Shown here in pieces: positions 1 to 10,038 of a stretch of DNA of 64,000 bases. The notes under the pieces are model-generated. The model did no database searches, had not been told where the DNA came from, and saw only the letters and a program-made list of their open reading frames with translations. The DNA is taken from positions 305,587-369,586 of the forward strand of contig NZ_JH725064.1 of NCBI RefSeq assembly GCF_000278215.1, given 5' to 3'. Each line of letters opens with the position of its first letter. Within the stretch, counting starts at the first letter, position 1. Both the position numbers and the translations under genes were made by a program. This DNA is from Bartonella rattimassiliensis 15908. Lineage in GTDB: Bacteria > Pseudomonadota > Alphaproteobacteria > Rhizobiales > Rhizobiaceae.

Positions 1-2229
1 TTTGTTTGTGCGGGGGCGAGTTTATTTTTTCTTATTCGTTTTCGGTTCCCCACAATGCGGGAAGTAGATCACCGTCTTGAACGTATCAATGATCTTAAAC
101 ACCAGCCTTTGACTATTCAGACAGATCATTTATGTTATGAAAACAACGAAGATTTTAGTGCTGTTATTTGGCGTGAACATCAACGCCGAATGGCTAAACA
201 ATTATATCATTTAAAAACTGGATTTATCTCTCTTAATAGTGCAGCTTATGATCCTCTGGCTTTGAGGACTTTGTGTATTCTCCTTTTTGTGTGTGCTTTT
301 AGTTTTTCTTTTGGTTCACGAGGGGGGCGTTTGGCTGATGCCTTTGATTTTCGCCCTATTGTCGATGAAAAATTCATGCGGATTGATGCTTGGATAACAC
401 CACCTGTTTATACCGGTGTGGCACCTATTTATTTGACAAAAGATGAAAAAACACAACTGGAAATCCCTGAGGGGAGTAATATTGTTGTACGTGTTGCCAA
501 TAGTGCTGGCGTTACAGTACACGCAAAGTCTGTAGAAAATGGACAGAGAATTTCATTTTCAAAAAAAAATGAAAAAACAGCTTTGAATGACCCAATTGCT
601 CATTTTGAAACACATTTAGAACATTCAATGGATTTGTTTGTATCATCACGTCATAAAAAGCAGCAATGGCATTTGCAGATGATTAAGGACACATCTCCAA
701 CAATTCGTTGGTTGGAAAAACCAGGGCGGATTTTAACGGGTTCGTTAGAGTCACGATATGAAGTGGATGATGATTATGGTGTGACAAAGGCTTTTGTTGA
801 AATAGAGCCTTTTTTTCCTCAGAATAAAAATGCTCCTTCTCTTTATAAGGCTCCGGAAATAAAGCTTCTTCTTCCGCGTAGTGGCAAGGGTAAAATGCGA
901 ACAGTGCAAGATGTATCAGCGCATCCATGGGCAGGTTCGCAAGTTAAAATTACTTTGATAGCAGAAGATGGAGCGGGGCAGAAAGGGCGTAGCAAAACTT
1001 TTATTATGATATTACCGCAGCGTGTTTTTTCAAATCCTGTTGCGCGTTCTGTGAGTGAATTGCGTCGTTTATTAGCGCTTGATGCTTCGATGAAAGAGCG
1101 TGTATTGGATATGCTTTCTGCTTTACTTGTGCATCCAGAAAAAGGGCTGCAAAATGCAGCGCATTTTCTTGTTCTACAGAGTGCATGGACAAGGCTTTTT
1201 TTCGCACAAACAGAAGAAGACTTACACAGTATGGTGGATTATTTATGGCAAATTGCTTTAGGCATTGAGAATAATCAATTTGAATCCGTGCAAAAAAAGT
1301 TAAAACAAGCACAAGCTGCTTTACGGGATGCACTCCGTTACGGTGCTCCAGAGGCAGAAATCGAACGGCTTATAGCAGATTTCCGTCAAACTATGGATGA
1401 ACATATTCATGCTTTGGCTGAAAAAACGCAAGATAATCAAGTTTCCAAAAATTTTAAAAACTCAAAGACTCGTAATCTTTCTGAAAGTACATTACAAGAA
1501 AAGCTGAATCTCATTGAGGAAATGGCTAAAACAGGTTCTTCCTTAGCCGCTGAACAGCTCTTATCAGAAGTTGAACAGATGCTTGATCATTTACATGTGC
1601 AAAAAGGCAATCAAAACGAGGGAGAAAAAAAACAATCTGCACAAATGAAAGAAAAGATGGACCAGCTTGGAGATTTAATGCGTCGTCAGCAAGAAATTCT
1701 CAATGAAACACATCGGTTGGAAATGGAACAAAAACGTGGAGAAAATATACCGGAACAACAAAAAAAATCTTTGAAAAAACGTCAAGCTGAATTGCGATCT
1801 GAATTATCAACATTAAAAAAAGAATTAGCAGAACAGGGATTTGAAACAGGTAATGCATTGAAAAAAGCAGAAGAAAAAATGAATTCTGCAGAAAATGCTC
1901 TTGATCATGGAAATCATCAGGCATCTATACAAAATCAATCTGATGCCTTGGAAGCTTTACGGCAAGGAGCCCAAAATGTTTTACAAAAAATGCATGAAAC
2001 ACTCAAAAAAATGGGAAATGATAAAAATTCTCATTCTGATCCTAAAGATCCGTTAGGACGTCCACTTTCTTCAAAAACAGATGAAGGACAAGAAGATGAG
2101 GTAGTCCCACAAGAAAGCGATCAAATGCGTACGCGGCAGATTTTAGATGAAATCCGCAAACGCCTTGGTAAAGAGCATATTTCAGAAGAAGAAAAGAACT
2201 ATCTTGAAAAATTACTTCATTTTCATTAA
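1..2229 (+). CDS. DUF4175 / TIGR02302 family membrane protein, 5' partial
   Basis: The reading frame is open back to the first base of the window, so the ATG at 55 is internal and the gene starts upstream. A hydrophobic segment (LCILLFVCAFSFSF) near residue 110 of the visible part fits a membrane anchor near the N-terminus. It is followed by a beta-rich region (DAWITPPVYTGVAPIYL) and a long, highly charged C-terminal half rich in Gln, Glu and Lys that should form coiled coils. The ITPP..YTG motif and this domain order fit the alphaproteobacterial TIGR02302/DUF4175 family, whose function is not established. Its C-terminus ends in a short basic and acidic helix with no recognisable catalytic motif. 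Confidence 0.75.
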   Translation, partial: FVCAGASLFFLIRFRFPTMREVDHRLERINDLKHQPLTIQTDHLCYENNEDFSAVIWREHQRRMAKQLYHLKTGFISLNSAAYDPLALRTLCILLFVCAFSFSFGSRGGRLADAFDFRPIVDEKFMRIDAWITPPVYTGVAPIYLTKDEKTQLEIPEGSNIVVRVANSAGVTVHAKSVENGQRISFSKKNEKTALNDPIAHFETHLEHSMDLFVSSRHKKQQWHLQMIKDTSPTIRWLEKPGRILTGSLESRYEVDDDYGVTKAFVEIEPFFPQNKNAPSLYKAPEIKLLLPRSGKGKMRTVQDVSAHPWAGSQVKITLIAEDGAGQKGRSKTFIMILPQRVFSNPVARSVSELRRLLALDASMKERVLDMLSALLVHPEKGLQNAAHFLVLQSAWTRLFFAQTEEDLHSMVDYLWQIALGIENNQFESVQKKLKQAQAALRDALRYGAPEAEIERLIADFRQTMDEHIHALAEKTQDNQVSKNFKNSKTRNLSESTLQEKLNLIEEMAKTGSSLAAEQLLSEVEQMLDHLHVQKGNQNEGEKKQSAQMKEKMDQLGDLMRRQQEILNETHRLEMEQKRGENIPEQQKKSLKKRQAELRSELSTLKKELAEQGFETGNALKKAEEKMNSAENALDHGNHQASIQNQSDALEALRQGAQNVLQKMHETLKKMGNDKNSHSDPKDPLGRPLSSKTDEGQEDEVVPQESDQMRTRQILDEIRKRLGKEHISEEEKNYLEKLLHFH

Positions 2230-2482
2230 CCAGCATTGGATCTTTTTTTAAGTGATATTAGAAATAGCATATGAAAAACCTCTATGAAGCCTATCTCCAA
2301 AGAAAATAATTAAAATGCTCGTAACGCAATAATCATCATGTTGTACTTCTTTTTTAACCATTTAAGTTTAAAATATGAAATATCGAAATATTTGCTATTG
2401 CGGAGAAAAAGCAAAAATCCATATAAGTTGGGTATATGAAAATCTGTAATGTCTGAAATTTGTTTCTATATGGTATATTGAA

Positions 2483-3193
2483 TTGGATATCGTCACCCTG
2501 AAAGGTTTTTATGCTTCTACACTTGGGATGCGTGTGCAAAAGACGCTATGTGACCAATTGAATTTATGGTGGCCTGATCTTACGGATAAACGGATTATGG
2601 GAATGGGTTATACTCTTCCTTATCTTTCTGCATTGCGTGAACGCGCCCAACAATGTTTTGCTTTTATGCCAGCTTCTCAGGGTGCTTCTCCTTGGCCTTG
2701 TGCTAAGCAAGTTGCGACAGCGCTTGTTTTTGAAGAAGATTTGCCACTTCCTGATGCTTCAGTTGATTGTATTTTATTGGTCCATGCATTAGAATATACA
2801 GAAAATTCATTTGAAACATTGAATGAAATATGGCGTGTTTTAGTCCCCAATGGCCATTTGATTGTGATTGTTCCTAATCGCTCTGGCTTTTGGGCACGTA
2901 ATACCACTACACCCTTTGGTTATGGCGAACCTTATAGTCAGCAACAGATTATTCGTTTGTTTGAAAAAACAAATTTTGTTTCTGGATCAATACAAGAAAT
3001 CATCCATTATATGCCCTCTACGAGTTATATTTCACGGTTTTTCTCATTTTTTTATGAGCCATTTGCGCATCATCTTTTACCTTATTTTGGTGGACTCTTA
3101 ATGTGTCAAGCACAAAAACGTGTTTATCAAGGTCTGCTACAGCGTCGTCAGTCTCGACGTATTTTTATTCCTGCTTTATCACCACAAATGTGA
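2483..3193 (+). CDS. Class I SAM-dependent methyltransferase (Methyltransf_11 type)
   Basis: 236 residues from a TTG start; a methionine 15 residues further in (2528) is the alternative start. The central part carries the post-I motif region (PLPDASVDCILLVHALEY) and the following helix with NEIWRVLVPNGHLIVIVPN, a typical Methyltransf_11 arrangement in which an acidic loop is followed by a hydrophobic strand and the 'R.L.PGG' region. The substrate cannot be read from sequence. Motif I is weak (MGMGYTLPYL in place of a GxGxG loop), which is common in this rhizobial family. It stands alone, 250 bp after the preceding gene. Confidence 0.75.
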   Translation: MDIVTLKGFYASTLGMRVQKTLCDQLNLWWPDLTDKRIMGMGYTLPYLSALRERAQQCFAFMPASQGASPWPCAKQVATALVFEEDLPLPDASVDCILLVHALEYTENSFETLNEIWRVLVPNGHLIVIVPNRSGFWARNTTTPFGYGEPYSQQQIIRLFEKTNFVSGSIQEIIHYMPSTSYISRFFSFFYEPFAHHLLPYFGGLLMCQAQKRVYQGLLQRRQSRRIFIPALSPQM

Positions 3194-4217
3194 AATTTTT
3201 TACTTTATAAAGATAATTAACCATTTTTCCATTAGTATCAGAACTGCAAATTATAGAAGACTTCTCTTATTTTAAATTTTTGTAATCACAATTAAAAAAT
3301 CTCAAATATCGATATATTACACCATTTTGCATGAATAGAGACAATATTTAAGCTAGAAACAATGCTGATATTTCAGTAGATGTAAAAATGGTAGCGTTCA
3401 AGAGAAAAATATTATGCTTCGTAATAAAATACCCTAAAGTGAATTTGACAGAAAAACGAAATATCTTTTTAAGGAAAGAATATTCTTTCAATGGTTTTCT
3501 ATCATCCTATAATAGTAAATCAAAAAGTCTTATAAAAAATAGCTGCTTTATCTCTATGGAGGAAGCTTTAAGCACTTTAGATAAAAGTGAATCTTTATTT
3601 ATGATCCTAAATAATTTTTCACTTATGAGAAGGTTATTTTCGAAAATACGTCATATTCTTAAATAAAATTTTTGGACGATCATTTAAGCGTTCTACCATT
3701 AATTATCTTATTTTCTGAGCGGAGATAAAATCATATACGATAGAGAAAAACAATAAAGATAAAAAGCATCTCTCAATTTAGCTTAAGCTTAGTGAATGTG
3801 AAATAAAACAGTAAATGGAGTGGTGTTTTTGAAAAAATAATCTAAATATCAATATATTAAATATGGATGATTATGATAAAGAATGTTTCTAAAAGATATC
3901 ACGATTGTTTGTATGACGAATATATTAAAAATTTTAAAGAGAACAAAAGCATATAAGCCGAAATTACCAAATATATCATGAGATTTTAAAGCATTTCTGT
4001 TGCTGGTTCTCTCGTATTGGATATTTCGGTTCTTCATTCATAATGGAGAAATAATTATTTTATCATGAACATGCTTGATAAGGTTAAGTTCTATAGGGTA
4101 TCATCAAAATTGTATATGAACGTTTTTTCATTGCATTTGCATTGTATTTTATCATTTCACTTGCATTTTAATTGAGGATATTAAAATTATTTTTAAAACA
4201 ATAAATATCAAATTAAA
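3194..4217. other. Intergenic region, about 1 kb, no supported gene
   Basis: Very AT-rich. A 92-codon open frame at 3388-3666 on the plus strand has no convincing ribosome binding site, is rich in Lys, Asn, Ile and Phe as random AT-rich DNA would be, and resembles nothing I recognise. A minus-strand frame at 3849-4037 is equally weak. Nothing else is supported here. Confidence 0.4.
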
Positions 4218-4898
4218 TTAGAGGTTTAAACGATAACCATTTGGATCTGTTATGAGAATTTGTGTATTGGAGGGATCTTTTTCGATTTTTTGTCGCAAGC
4301 GATAGATATGGGTTTCTAAAGTATGGGTAACAATATTTTCATTATAACCCCAAACTTGTTCTAACAATGTTTCACGGCTAACAATTTTATCATTAGCATA
4401 ATAGAGACACTTAAGAATTGCAGCTTCTTTTTCTGTGAGACGAATTGTGTTGTTATTCTGATCAAGAAGGAGTTTTTGTCCTAGTTTAAAAGTATAAAGC
4501 CCCATATTAAAGGTCGCATCTTCATTTTGTTCATATTGGCGCAATTGTGTTCGAATTCGCGCTAATAACACTGCAAAGCGAAAGGGTTTTATCACATAAT
4601 CATTGGCACCTGTTTCAAGATCTAAAATGGCATCGCAATCTGTCTCATCATTCGTTATCATAATAATGGGAGCACGAAATCCTTGAGTGCGTAATTGTTT
4701 AACGGCTTTGCAACCATTAAGATCAGGAAGTTCAATATCTAAAATAGCTAGATCAATATTTTTTTCTTGGATTATTCTTATTCCTGCTTTCGCTGTTTTT
4801 GCTTGGACAATTTCAAACTCTTGATGCATTTGCAATTGTTCTACCAAAACAGGGCGTATATCATCATCTTCAACGATTAAAAGAGTATAGTTGTTCAT
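4218..4898 (-). CDS. cenR: OmpR-family response regulator CenR
   Basis: DNA-binding response regulator of 226 residues. The receiver domain has the acidic pocket VEDDD (residues 9-13), the phospho-acceptor Asp54 in AILDIELPD, and the lysine in [10 protein letters not shown]. The C-terminal winged helix carries [14 protein letters not shown] and [19 protein letters not shown]. The receiver-to-linker stretch ([18 protein letters not shown]) and the helix match the CenR cell-envelope regulator of alphaproteobacteria. I chose the ATG at 4898 because AGAAGG lies just upstream; an upstream in-frame start at 4970 would add an odd Phe-rich leader. No histidine kinase is adjacent, as expected for an orphan regulator. 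Confidence 0.85.
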   Translation of the reverse strand: MNNYTLLIVEDDDIRPVLVEQLQMHQEFEIVQAKTAKAGIRIIQEKNIDLAILDIELPDLNGCKAVKQLRTQGFRAPIIMITNDETDCDAILDLETGANDYVIKPFRFAVLLARIRTQLRQYEQNEDATFNMGLYTFKLGQKLLLDQNNNTIRLTEKEAAILKCLYYANDKIVSRETLLEQVWGYNENIVTHTLETHIYRLRQKIEKDPSNTQILITDPNGYRLNL

Positions 4899-5094
4899 GT
4901 TTTTCCTTCTAGGCATGTTAATGCACTGATTGGTAAAGAACATTTTCATAAAAAATGAGATTTCATGCAAGAAAAATTAAAAAAGAGAGTCTCTAAAAAA
5001 TAAACTTTTATTCCTTTTATGATTGTTTGCCGAAAAGCAGATAGCTCCTAGTGTGTAGAATATTTTGCATATGAGTTAGAGGCATTTTTACACT

Positions 5095-5385
5095 ATAGAA
5101 CGCATTTTTGCCATTAGATATTACCATCTCTACGCTCGTGGTGCAACAAGTTGGTAAACATCATACCCTTTGTCAACTCTTGAGTCTTGCGATACTCTTG
5201 TGCGTTGCGATAACTCTCAACACTTGAGAGCGTTCATAAGAAGCATTTTTAACGCTTTCTTGTACAGTTTTTATCCACACAAGCACCCCTCCCTGCCTAT
5301 AATGCGCAAGCAGAATTATTTTAATTAATTTAATATAAGCAAATTTGATATAAGAGAATCTCACAATACTCAAAGCTTTCATCCA
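5095..5385 (-). repeat. Dispersed intergenic repeat, copy A
   Basis: Read on the minus strand this begins GCTTTGAGTATTGTGAGATT, passes through TGTGGATAAAAACTGTAC and TCTTATGAACGCTCTCAAGT, and ends near GCGTAGAGATGG. The same ordered blocks recur at 12125-12295, 28185-28600, 29190-29450, 32440-32910 and 40505-40760. In this copy a 69-codon frame (5173-5382) happens to stay open, but the frame is not kept in the other copies, so the nucleotide sequence rather than a peptide appears to be what is shared. Confidence 0.65.
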
Positions 5386-5480
5386 ACATGCAAAATAACG
5401 AACATTCTTTATAAGTCAATGCGATACGTCTTTTAAACGTGCAAGTAACGATTTAACATTTTTAGCACATATGCCACTGC

Positions 5481-5666
5481 CTAATACACATTTATTGCTA
5501 AAATATTCATTTCTGTATCAAGCATAAAAATCTCTTCATAGATACTATCGTTTTCATCATAATATCTTATGACTTTCTTCTCACCCCAAAGGAAAAAGAT
5601 TCTTAATTCACACCAGTCTGTAAATAATTCATCTTCTTGTCTAGAAGATTCTGCTGGATCATCATT
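5481..5666 (-). pseudogene. Decayed gene fragment of unknown function
   Basis: A 61-residue frame without a start codon, preceded directly by an in-frame TAA. It reads NDDPAESSRQEDELF, then TDWCELRIFFLWGEKK, then VIRYYDENDSIYEEIFMLD, and ends AINVY. The acidic, aromatic composition is unlike translated AT-rich noncoding DNA, which suggests the 3' end of a lost gene. I do not recognise the family. Confidence 0.4.
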
Positions 5667-5769
5667 TTATATAAACCAATTAATCTATTAAGACATTAAT
5701 TTATAAATAATAGTAGTTTTTCATTTTAAATCATAACGCCCAAGACTGTAAAACTCTTCCATCATACTC

Positions 5770-5830
5770 CTTCTTATATTGAATCAATTAAAATCTCCTT
5801 TCTGCCCATCGCAAGCAAAATTAATGTATG
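5770..5830 (+). repeat. Partial copy of the dispersed intergenic repeat
   Basis: The block around TTGAATCAATTAAAATC followed by CCTTTCTGCCCATCGCAAGC matches the central block of the dispersed repeat (compare 40570-40620, TTGAATCAATTAATATC then ACTTTCTTGCACGTCAAAAG). The flanking parts of the unit are not recognisable here. Confidence 0.4.
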
Positions 5831-5932
5831 AACAAAAACGATTATAAGAAAATAATAAAAAACCTCATGCTCTCTAATGCCAAGAATTGCAACAACATTA
5901 GAGGATAACGAAAGTATATAATGAATTCTGGC

Positions 5933-6290
5933 TTACACTTTTATTACACGTAAAGAGAAGAATGTCCCATGGGTTTTATATTCTTCACAAAGAACTTTAC
6001 CATTATGCCATTCATAAGCACCGATCACAAAATAAATATAACACACATTGAAATATGCTTTTAAAAAAGCGTATGAATTTGCCACACAAAGTATATCGAG
6101 TTTACAATGTTCTGTTTTACAGAGGAAGGATTCGCTTATTACACCAAATACGTAAAATTTTCTTTTTTATCAATCTTTTAAGGTCTTAAAGTGCATTCTC
6201 AAAAATACAACTCCTTCAACATCTAGCTGATCAGGCAAAAACTGTAATTTCTAAAATTTCCTCTGTAGCGTCCTCCAAATAAAAAATCAT
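5933..6290 (-). pseudogene. Decayed small gene downstream of holA, unknown function
   Basis: On the minus strand a start at 6290 gives MIFYLEDATEEILEITVF. A frameshift leads into LPDQLDVEGVVFLRMHFKTL, two in-frame stops follow, and the same frame then runs on as KFYVFGVISESFLCKTEHC through VIGAYEWHNGKVLCEEY to TFFSLRVIKV and a stop. The pieces join into one protein of about 115 residues broken by one shift and two stops. It lies 14 bp after holA in the same orientation. I do not recognise the family. Confidence 0.45.
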
Positions 6291-6304
6291 AATATTTTAA
6301 AATG

Positions 6305-7345
6305 TTAAGCTGCCATCTGGCGTCGTGCAACAATTGTAAGTCCTAACAAAGCTTGACGAATGATAGCTTCACCCAAAAGCGGATTTTTACGGCTGTCTAA
6401 AACAGCACTCTGAATTCTTTCCATTGCATAAGAAATCTGTTCTAACTTCCAATATTTTAAAGCTTGTTCAACAGTCTTTTTTCGTTGGAAAAAAATAGGG
6501 GGACGTGCTTGAGAAACCACCGTAAAAGACGATTTTCCTTCAACCTCTACTTGATAACGCAATAGCTGTAATTGCTGAAAATGCCTCTGTGCTGTACTCA
6601 AAATAAAAAAAAGCGTTCCATGCAATGCTGCATGTCGGTTAAAATGCATTTCAAAACCTGATATATCGCCTAATAAAAGAGCATCAATAACTTCATCTTG
6701 AGAAAGAGCACTTACATCGCTTACAACAGCTTTCACATCCTCAAGAGTAATATGAACATTTTCGGCGTAAAGACAAAGCTTTTCTAATTCACCTCGTGAT
6801 ACGAGGCGATCTGCCCCTAGACTTTCATGCATCCATCTACGTGCATCCAAAGAAAGAGTCTTCTTAAACTGCCCTAAAACCTCATCAATCAAACCATCAA
6901 GAGAACGCATATCATCAGCAAAACAGGGCAAAGCCATTGCATTTGCTGCCATTTCAACAACATTGCGTAACCCTGTTCCTTTTTTTAAGTCTCCAGCCTC
7001 AATGAGAATAAAACTGGCTTCTGGTGGTTTCTCAATTAAAAGTTTCAAGGCTGTAAGAAAAGCTTTTTGGTTAGCAGCATTAGAAATCCATATCAAACGA
7101 TCTCCACCAAAAAGCGATAACGTACGTGCTTCATTTTCCAAACGTACAGGATCTTTGTCAATTTCAGCAGCATCCAAACGAATTGTTGAAAACGGATCTT
7201 CTATTGCTACCCGCGTAAGTTTAGCAAAACGTTGTGCACGTTCACAAATAAGACCACGATCTGTCCCATAAACAAGAACAATAGGAAAAGCACGTGAAAA
7301 ACGTGTTAGAAATTGATCAACTTCATGTGCTTTTTTCTGAGCCAC
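6305..7345 (-). CDS. holA: DNA polymerase III delta subunit
   Basis: 346 residues, the normal length for HolA. The delta subunit is the part of the clamp loader that opens the beta clamp. The N-terminal AAA+-like domain shows FPIVLVYGTDRGLICERAQRF, the degenerate nucleotide-binding loop typical of delta (no functional Walker A). It is followed by ARTLSLFGGDRLIWI, the SLFGxxRL element that marks this family. The C-terminal helical domain (SYAMERIQSAVLDSRKNP) fits the collar region. The translation begins MAQKKAHEVDQFL. In many relatives lptE lies upstream; here a decayed ABC transporter operon does. Confidence 0.9.
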   Translation of the reverse strand: MAQKKAHEVDQFLTRFSRAFPIVLVYGTDRGLICERAQRFAKLTRVAIEDPFSTIRLDAAEIDKDPVRLENEARTLSLFGGDRLIWISNAANQKAFLTALKLLIEKPPEASFILIEAGDLKKGTGLRNVVEMAANAMALPCFADDMRSLDGLIDEVLGQFKKTLSLDARRWMHESLGADRLVSRGELEKLCLYAENVHITLEDVKAVVSDVSALSQDEVIDALLLGDISGFEMHFNRHAALHGTLFFILSTAQRHFQQLQLLRYQVEVEGKSSFTVVSQARPPIFFQRKKTVEQALKYWKLEQISYAMERIQSAVLDSRKNPLLGEAIIRQALLGLTIVARRQMAA

Positions 7346-7349
7346 ATTA

Positions 7350-8146
7350 TTAACCCATTAACAGTTCACCATCATCAAAAACTTCCCCGCAAACTTTCTG
7401 AAACATACTAATTAAATCATTTACATCCAATCTCCTGCACTCTTCATAACAGACATCCAAAATTACTTTTCCACCATACAACATCAATGTGCGATCGCCA
7501 TGGTCAAGAAACTGACGCATATAGTGATTTACCATAATAGTGGTTAATTTTTTCTCTTCAACGATTTTTTCAGTCAAGCGCATCCCAAAATCAGCCATTC
7601 TAGGATCAAATACTGAGGTATGTTCATCAAGCAATAAAACAGCTGCATGAGCTAACGTTGTCATCACAATACAAACGGACTTGGCGTCGTCCACCGGATA
7701 AACTGTCCATAGGATAATGAATATATTCTGTAAGGCCAATGCCTAATTGAACAATTTTCTCTCGAAAAAATTGCCTTTTTTCATGGTTTAAAGCTGAACG
7801 TAAACTACGACGATTTCCTCGAAGAGCAGCAATAGCTAAATTTTCTTTAATTATTAAAGAACCCCAACTGCCTATTAACTAATCTTGAAAAACACAAGCA
7901 ATCTTTCCGATACGTCCGCTGACTGATTTCCTAGAAACATTTTATCCATTGATAATTACTCCTCCTATCGAGGGAAGCGTTACCCCCGTCAAAACTACTA
8001 AGCAAAGTTGATTTACCAGCACCATTTGAACCAATAACCGTAACAAAACTACCCTGATCAATTTTGAGGTTAATATAAATTAAAGCCTTTTTTTCCAAAG
8101 GCGTTTGCAACTTAAATGTAACACCAACATGAAAAAACTCAATCAC
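7350..8146 (-). pseudogene. ABC transporter ATPase, frameshifted pseudogene
   Basis: The N-terminal part starts at 8146 (MIEFFHVGVTFKL) and has an intact Walker A, GSNGAGKSTLL, then loses frame after FDGGNASLDRR. The C-terminal part appears in another frame at 7350-7739 with the Walker B region LLLDEHTSVFDPRMADF and the H-loop TTIMVNHYM. The region between them, where the ABC signature should be, is frameshifted. In the family the ATPase would drive uptake through the adjacent permease. All three genes of this operon are broken, so no functional importer can be made. Confidence 0.75.
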
Positions 8147-8149
8147 GTT

Positions 8150-8584
8150 TACGCCTCCTCCGATAGCGTGGCATAATAAGAGTTAACACAACCAACAATG
8201 AAGTAATCAACTGCAGATCTGTCGATGTATCAATACCAATGCTATTTGCCTCAAAGCAAATTACACCGCCACACGATAAAGTACAGATCCCACAATACAG
8301 CTGCTTATAATCCCAAAAATATTGCGCGTACGAAAGAGAGCTTCACCGATAATCACGGCGTCCAACCCTAAAATAATTGTTCCAATTCCACCGATAATAT
8401 CCGTTGCGATTGCAGTTTGAATATAAAGAGAACCACCAAGTGCAACCCATGCATTTGACAGCACCATACCAAAATAAATCAATTCAGAAAAATCCAAAAC
8501 GCGAAATGAGAGATAAACCCCTATAACAACAAACGCATAAATAAGACCTAATTCCACAGCGCCAGAAAACGCCAATATATTCAT
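8150..8584 (-). pseudogene. ABC transporter permease, truncated pseudogene
   Basis: The frame starts at 8584 with MNILAFSGAVELGLIYAFVV and has hydrophobic segments with LSFRVLDFSELIYFGMV, which fits the N-terminus of a BPD_transp_2-type permease (TrpY-like, partner of ABC_sub_bind proteins). It continues to about codon 107 and loses similarity; only about 145 codons of space remain before the ATPase, whereas the family has about 300 residues. A large internal deletion plus frameshift is the simplest reading. Confidence 0.65.
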
Positions 8585-8649
8585 GTAAAAACAATCCCCA
8601 TGAAAACTTAACGTATTTTATTGCATCAAAACCTTATCAGTAAAAATTA

Positions 8650-9619
8650 TTGAATCACTTTTGTCGCATGATCAATAACAGCCTGTGGAATAATAATCCT
8701 TACTTTTTTGGCTGCTTTTATATCAATTCGAATGTCATTATTAACTGCCTACCCAACATCAATATCACTAGTTTTTTCACTCTTTAGAATACGCACAACC
8801 AATTTTCCAGCATCAACTCCTACCTCATAAAAATTCACACCCTGCGTCATAAAAGGCCCGCGCCCTATAGCATTAGTATCAACAGCAAATACAGGCATAT
8901 TAGCTTCCTCTGCAACCTTTCTTGCACCTTCTAAAACAGATAAAATCGTATTATCAGCAGGAACAAAAATAATATCGACCTTACCGATTAAAGCGCGTGT
9001 TACTGCCTGAACATTTAAAGATTTTGGAACCGATGAAGGAATTATTTCAATTCCAACTTTTCGAACTACATTTTTTAACACTTTAAGTGTTGAAACAGAA
9101 TTTGCTTCAGAAGCATTATAAAGATAACCAATTCTTTTCAAATCTTGTTTTACTTCTCGCAAAAATCTAATACTTTTTGCAATATCTATACGATCAGAAC
9201 TCCCTGTCACATTACCACTAGGTTTAGTAAGCGAAGAAACTATTTTATCTCCGATAGGATCAGAAATTACCGCAAAGACGATAGGAATTGTTTTTTTGCC
9301 GCAAACATTGTTTGTGCTGAAGGCGTAGTAATTGCCACAATAACATCGAGTTTATCACCAACAAATTTACGTGCAATTCGCGTTGCTGTTGAAATATTAC
9401 CCTACGCTGATAAAAAAGTAAGTTGAAAATTTTCACCTTGCTTATCACCATTTTCTGCAAGAACATCTTCCACACCTTTACGAACGGTATCCGCAGCAGG
9501 ATGAACCATAATTTATGTTATTGCAACCATGTTTAACTTTATCATCCGCTTTTGCAACACTGTTCATCATAAAAACAGCTGTAATAATACCCCCCCAATG
9601 TACCTATTCTTTTCAACAT
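8650..9619 (-). pseudogene. ABC substrate-binding protein (PF04392 type), pseudogene
   Basis: The likely original start is at 9619 (MLKRIGTLGG). The gene then breaks at a run of seven C on the plus strand. Later pieces are readable: ENGDKQGENFQLTF, an in-frame stop, then IVAITTPSAQTMFAAKK in a shifted frame, then NVTGSSDRIDIAKSIRFL and KRIGYLYNASEANSV, and FMTQGVNFYEVGVDAGKLVV in the 8749-9210 frame. These match ABC_sub_bind (TrpX-like) proteins, periplasmic receptors for aromatic amino acids or similar ligands. At least two frameshifts and two stops make it non-functional. Confidence 0.7.
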
Positions 9620-9794
9620 TATATTCCACCCCTCTCCATAAAAAATTAAAAGAGGACAATTAGCTACTGAAAAATCTTCTAAAATCAATCTTTATTTTAT
9701 CAAAACATAGACAAAATAAATTAAACTGAAATGATATTTTTTTGTTGCAATTCATAGAATCCTACGCCATACAAACAATATATCGAATCGGTGA

Positions 9795-9869
9795 GCGGGT
9801 GTAGCTCAGGGGTAGAGCACAACCTTGCCAAGGTTGGGGTCGTGGGTTCGAATCCCATCGCCCGCTCCA
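9795..9869 (+). tRNA. tRNA-Gly (anticodon GCC), CCA encoded
   Basis: Cloverleaf folds fully: acceptor GCGGGTG (9795-9801) pairs with CGCCCGC (9859-9865), the anticodon stem CAACC/GGTTG encloses loop TTGCCAA with anticodon GCC at 9827-9829, and the T arm contains GTTCGAATC. The discriminator T is followed by an encoded CCA (9867-9869). A prophage remnant terminus begins about 36 bp further on. Confidence 0.95.
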
Positions 9870-9904
9870 ATGATTTATTTGTTAGTTGTAGCTTGTCACC
9901 AGGT

Positions 9905-9945
9905 TTTGCACAATTTGACAGCATATTTTGCATCAATTTATTTTT
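9905..9945 (+). other. Candidate terminus of a Mu-like prophage remnant
   Basis: The stretch GCACAATTTGACAGCATA then TTTTGCATCAA closely matches the proposed left end of the intact prophage at 41807 (TGTAGTTTGACAGTAGG then TTTTGCATTAA) in the same inward orientation. The shared words are TTTGACAG and TTTTGCAT at the same spacing. In both places an 11-bp phased repeat array follows further inside. This supports an element boundary about 36-40 bp past tRNA-Gly. Confidence 0.5.
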
Positions 9946-9948
9946 TTT

Positions 9949-10025
9949 CGAAGGGTTTTTAAGGGGAGGGTCAAAGGGTCTTCAAAGGCCTTTCAAAGAT
10001 CATTTAAAGACCCTTTTAAGCCACT
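9949..10025 (+). repeat. 11-bp phased repeat array at the remnant end
   Basis: Consecutive 11-nt units, for example TCAAAGGGTCT, TCAAAGGCCTT, TCAAAGATCAT and TTAAAGACCCT, run to just before the methylase stop codon. Their reverse complement has the form CTTTGA with 11-nt spacing, the same as the array at 42001-42088 inside the left end of the intact prophage. No coding frame explains the periodicity. Confidence 0.6.
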
Positions 10026-10038
10026 TTTTTCTTTTTTG

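Noticed and set aside
3388-3666. 92-codon plus-strand frame as a gene
   Set aside because: No ribosome binding site, composition of random AT-rich DNA, no known motif.
5173-5382. 69-aa protein on the minus strand
   Set aside because: It lies wholly in dispersed repeat copy A, and the other copies do not keep the frame.
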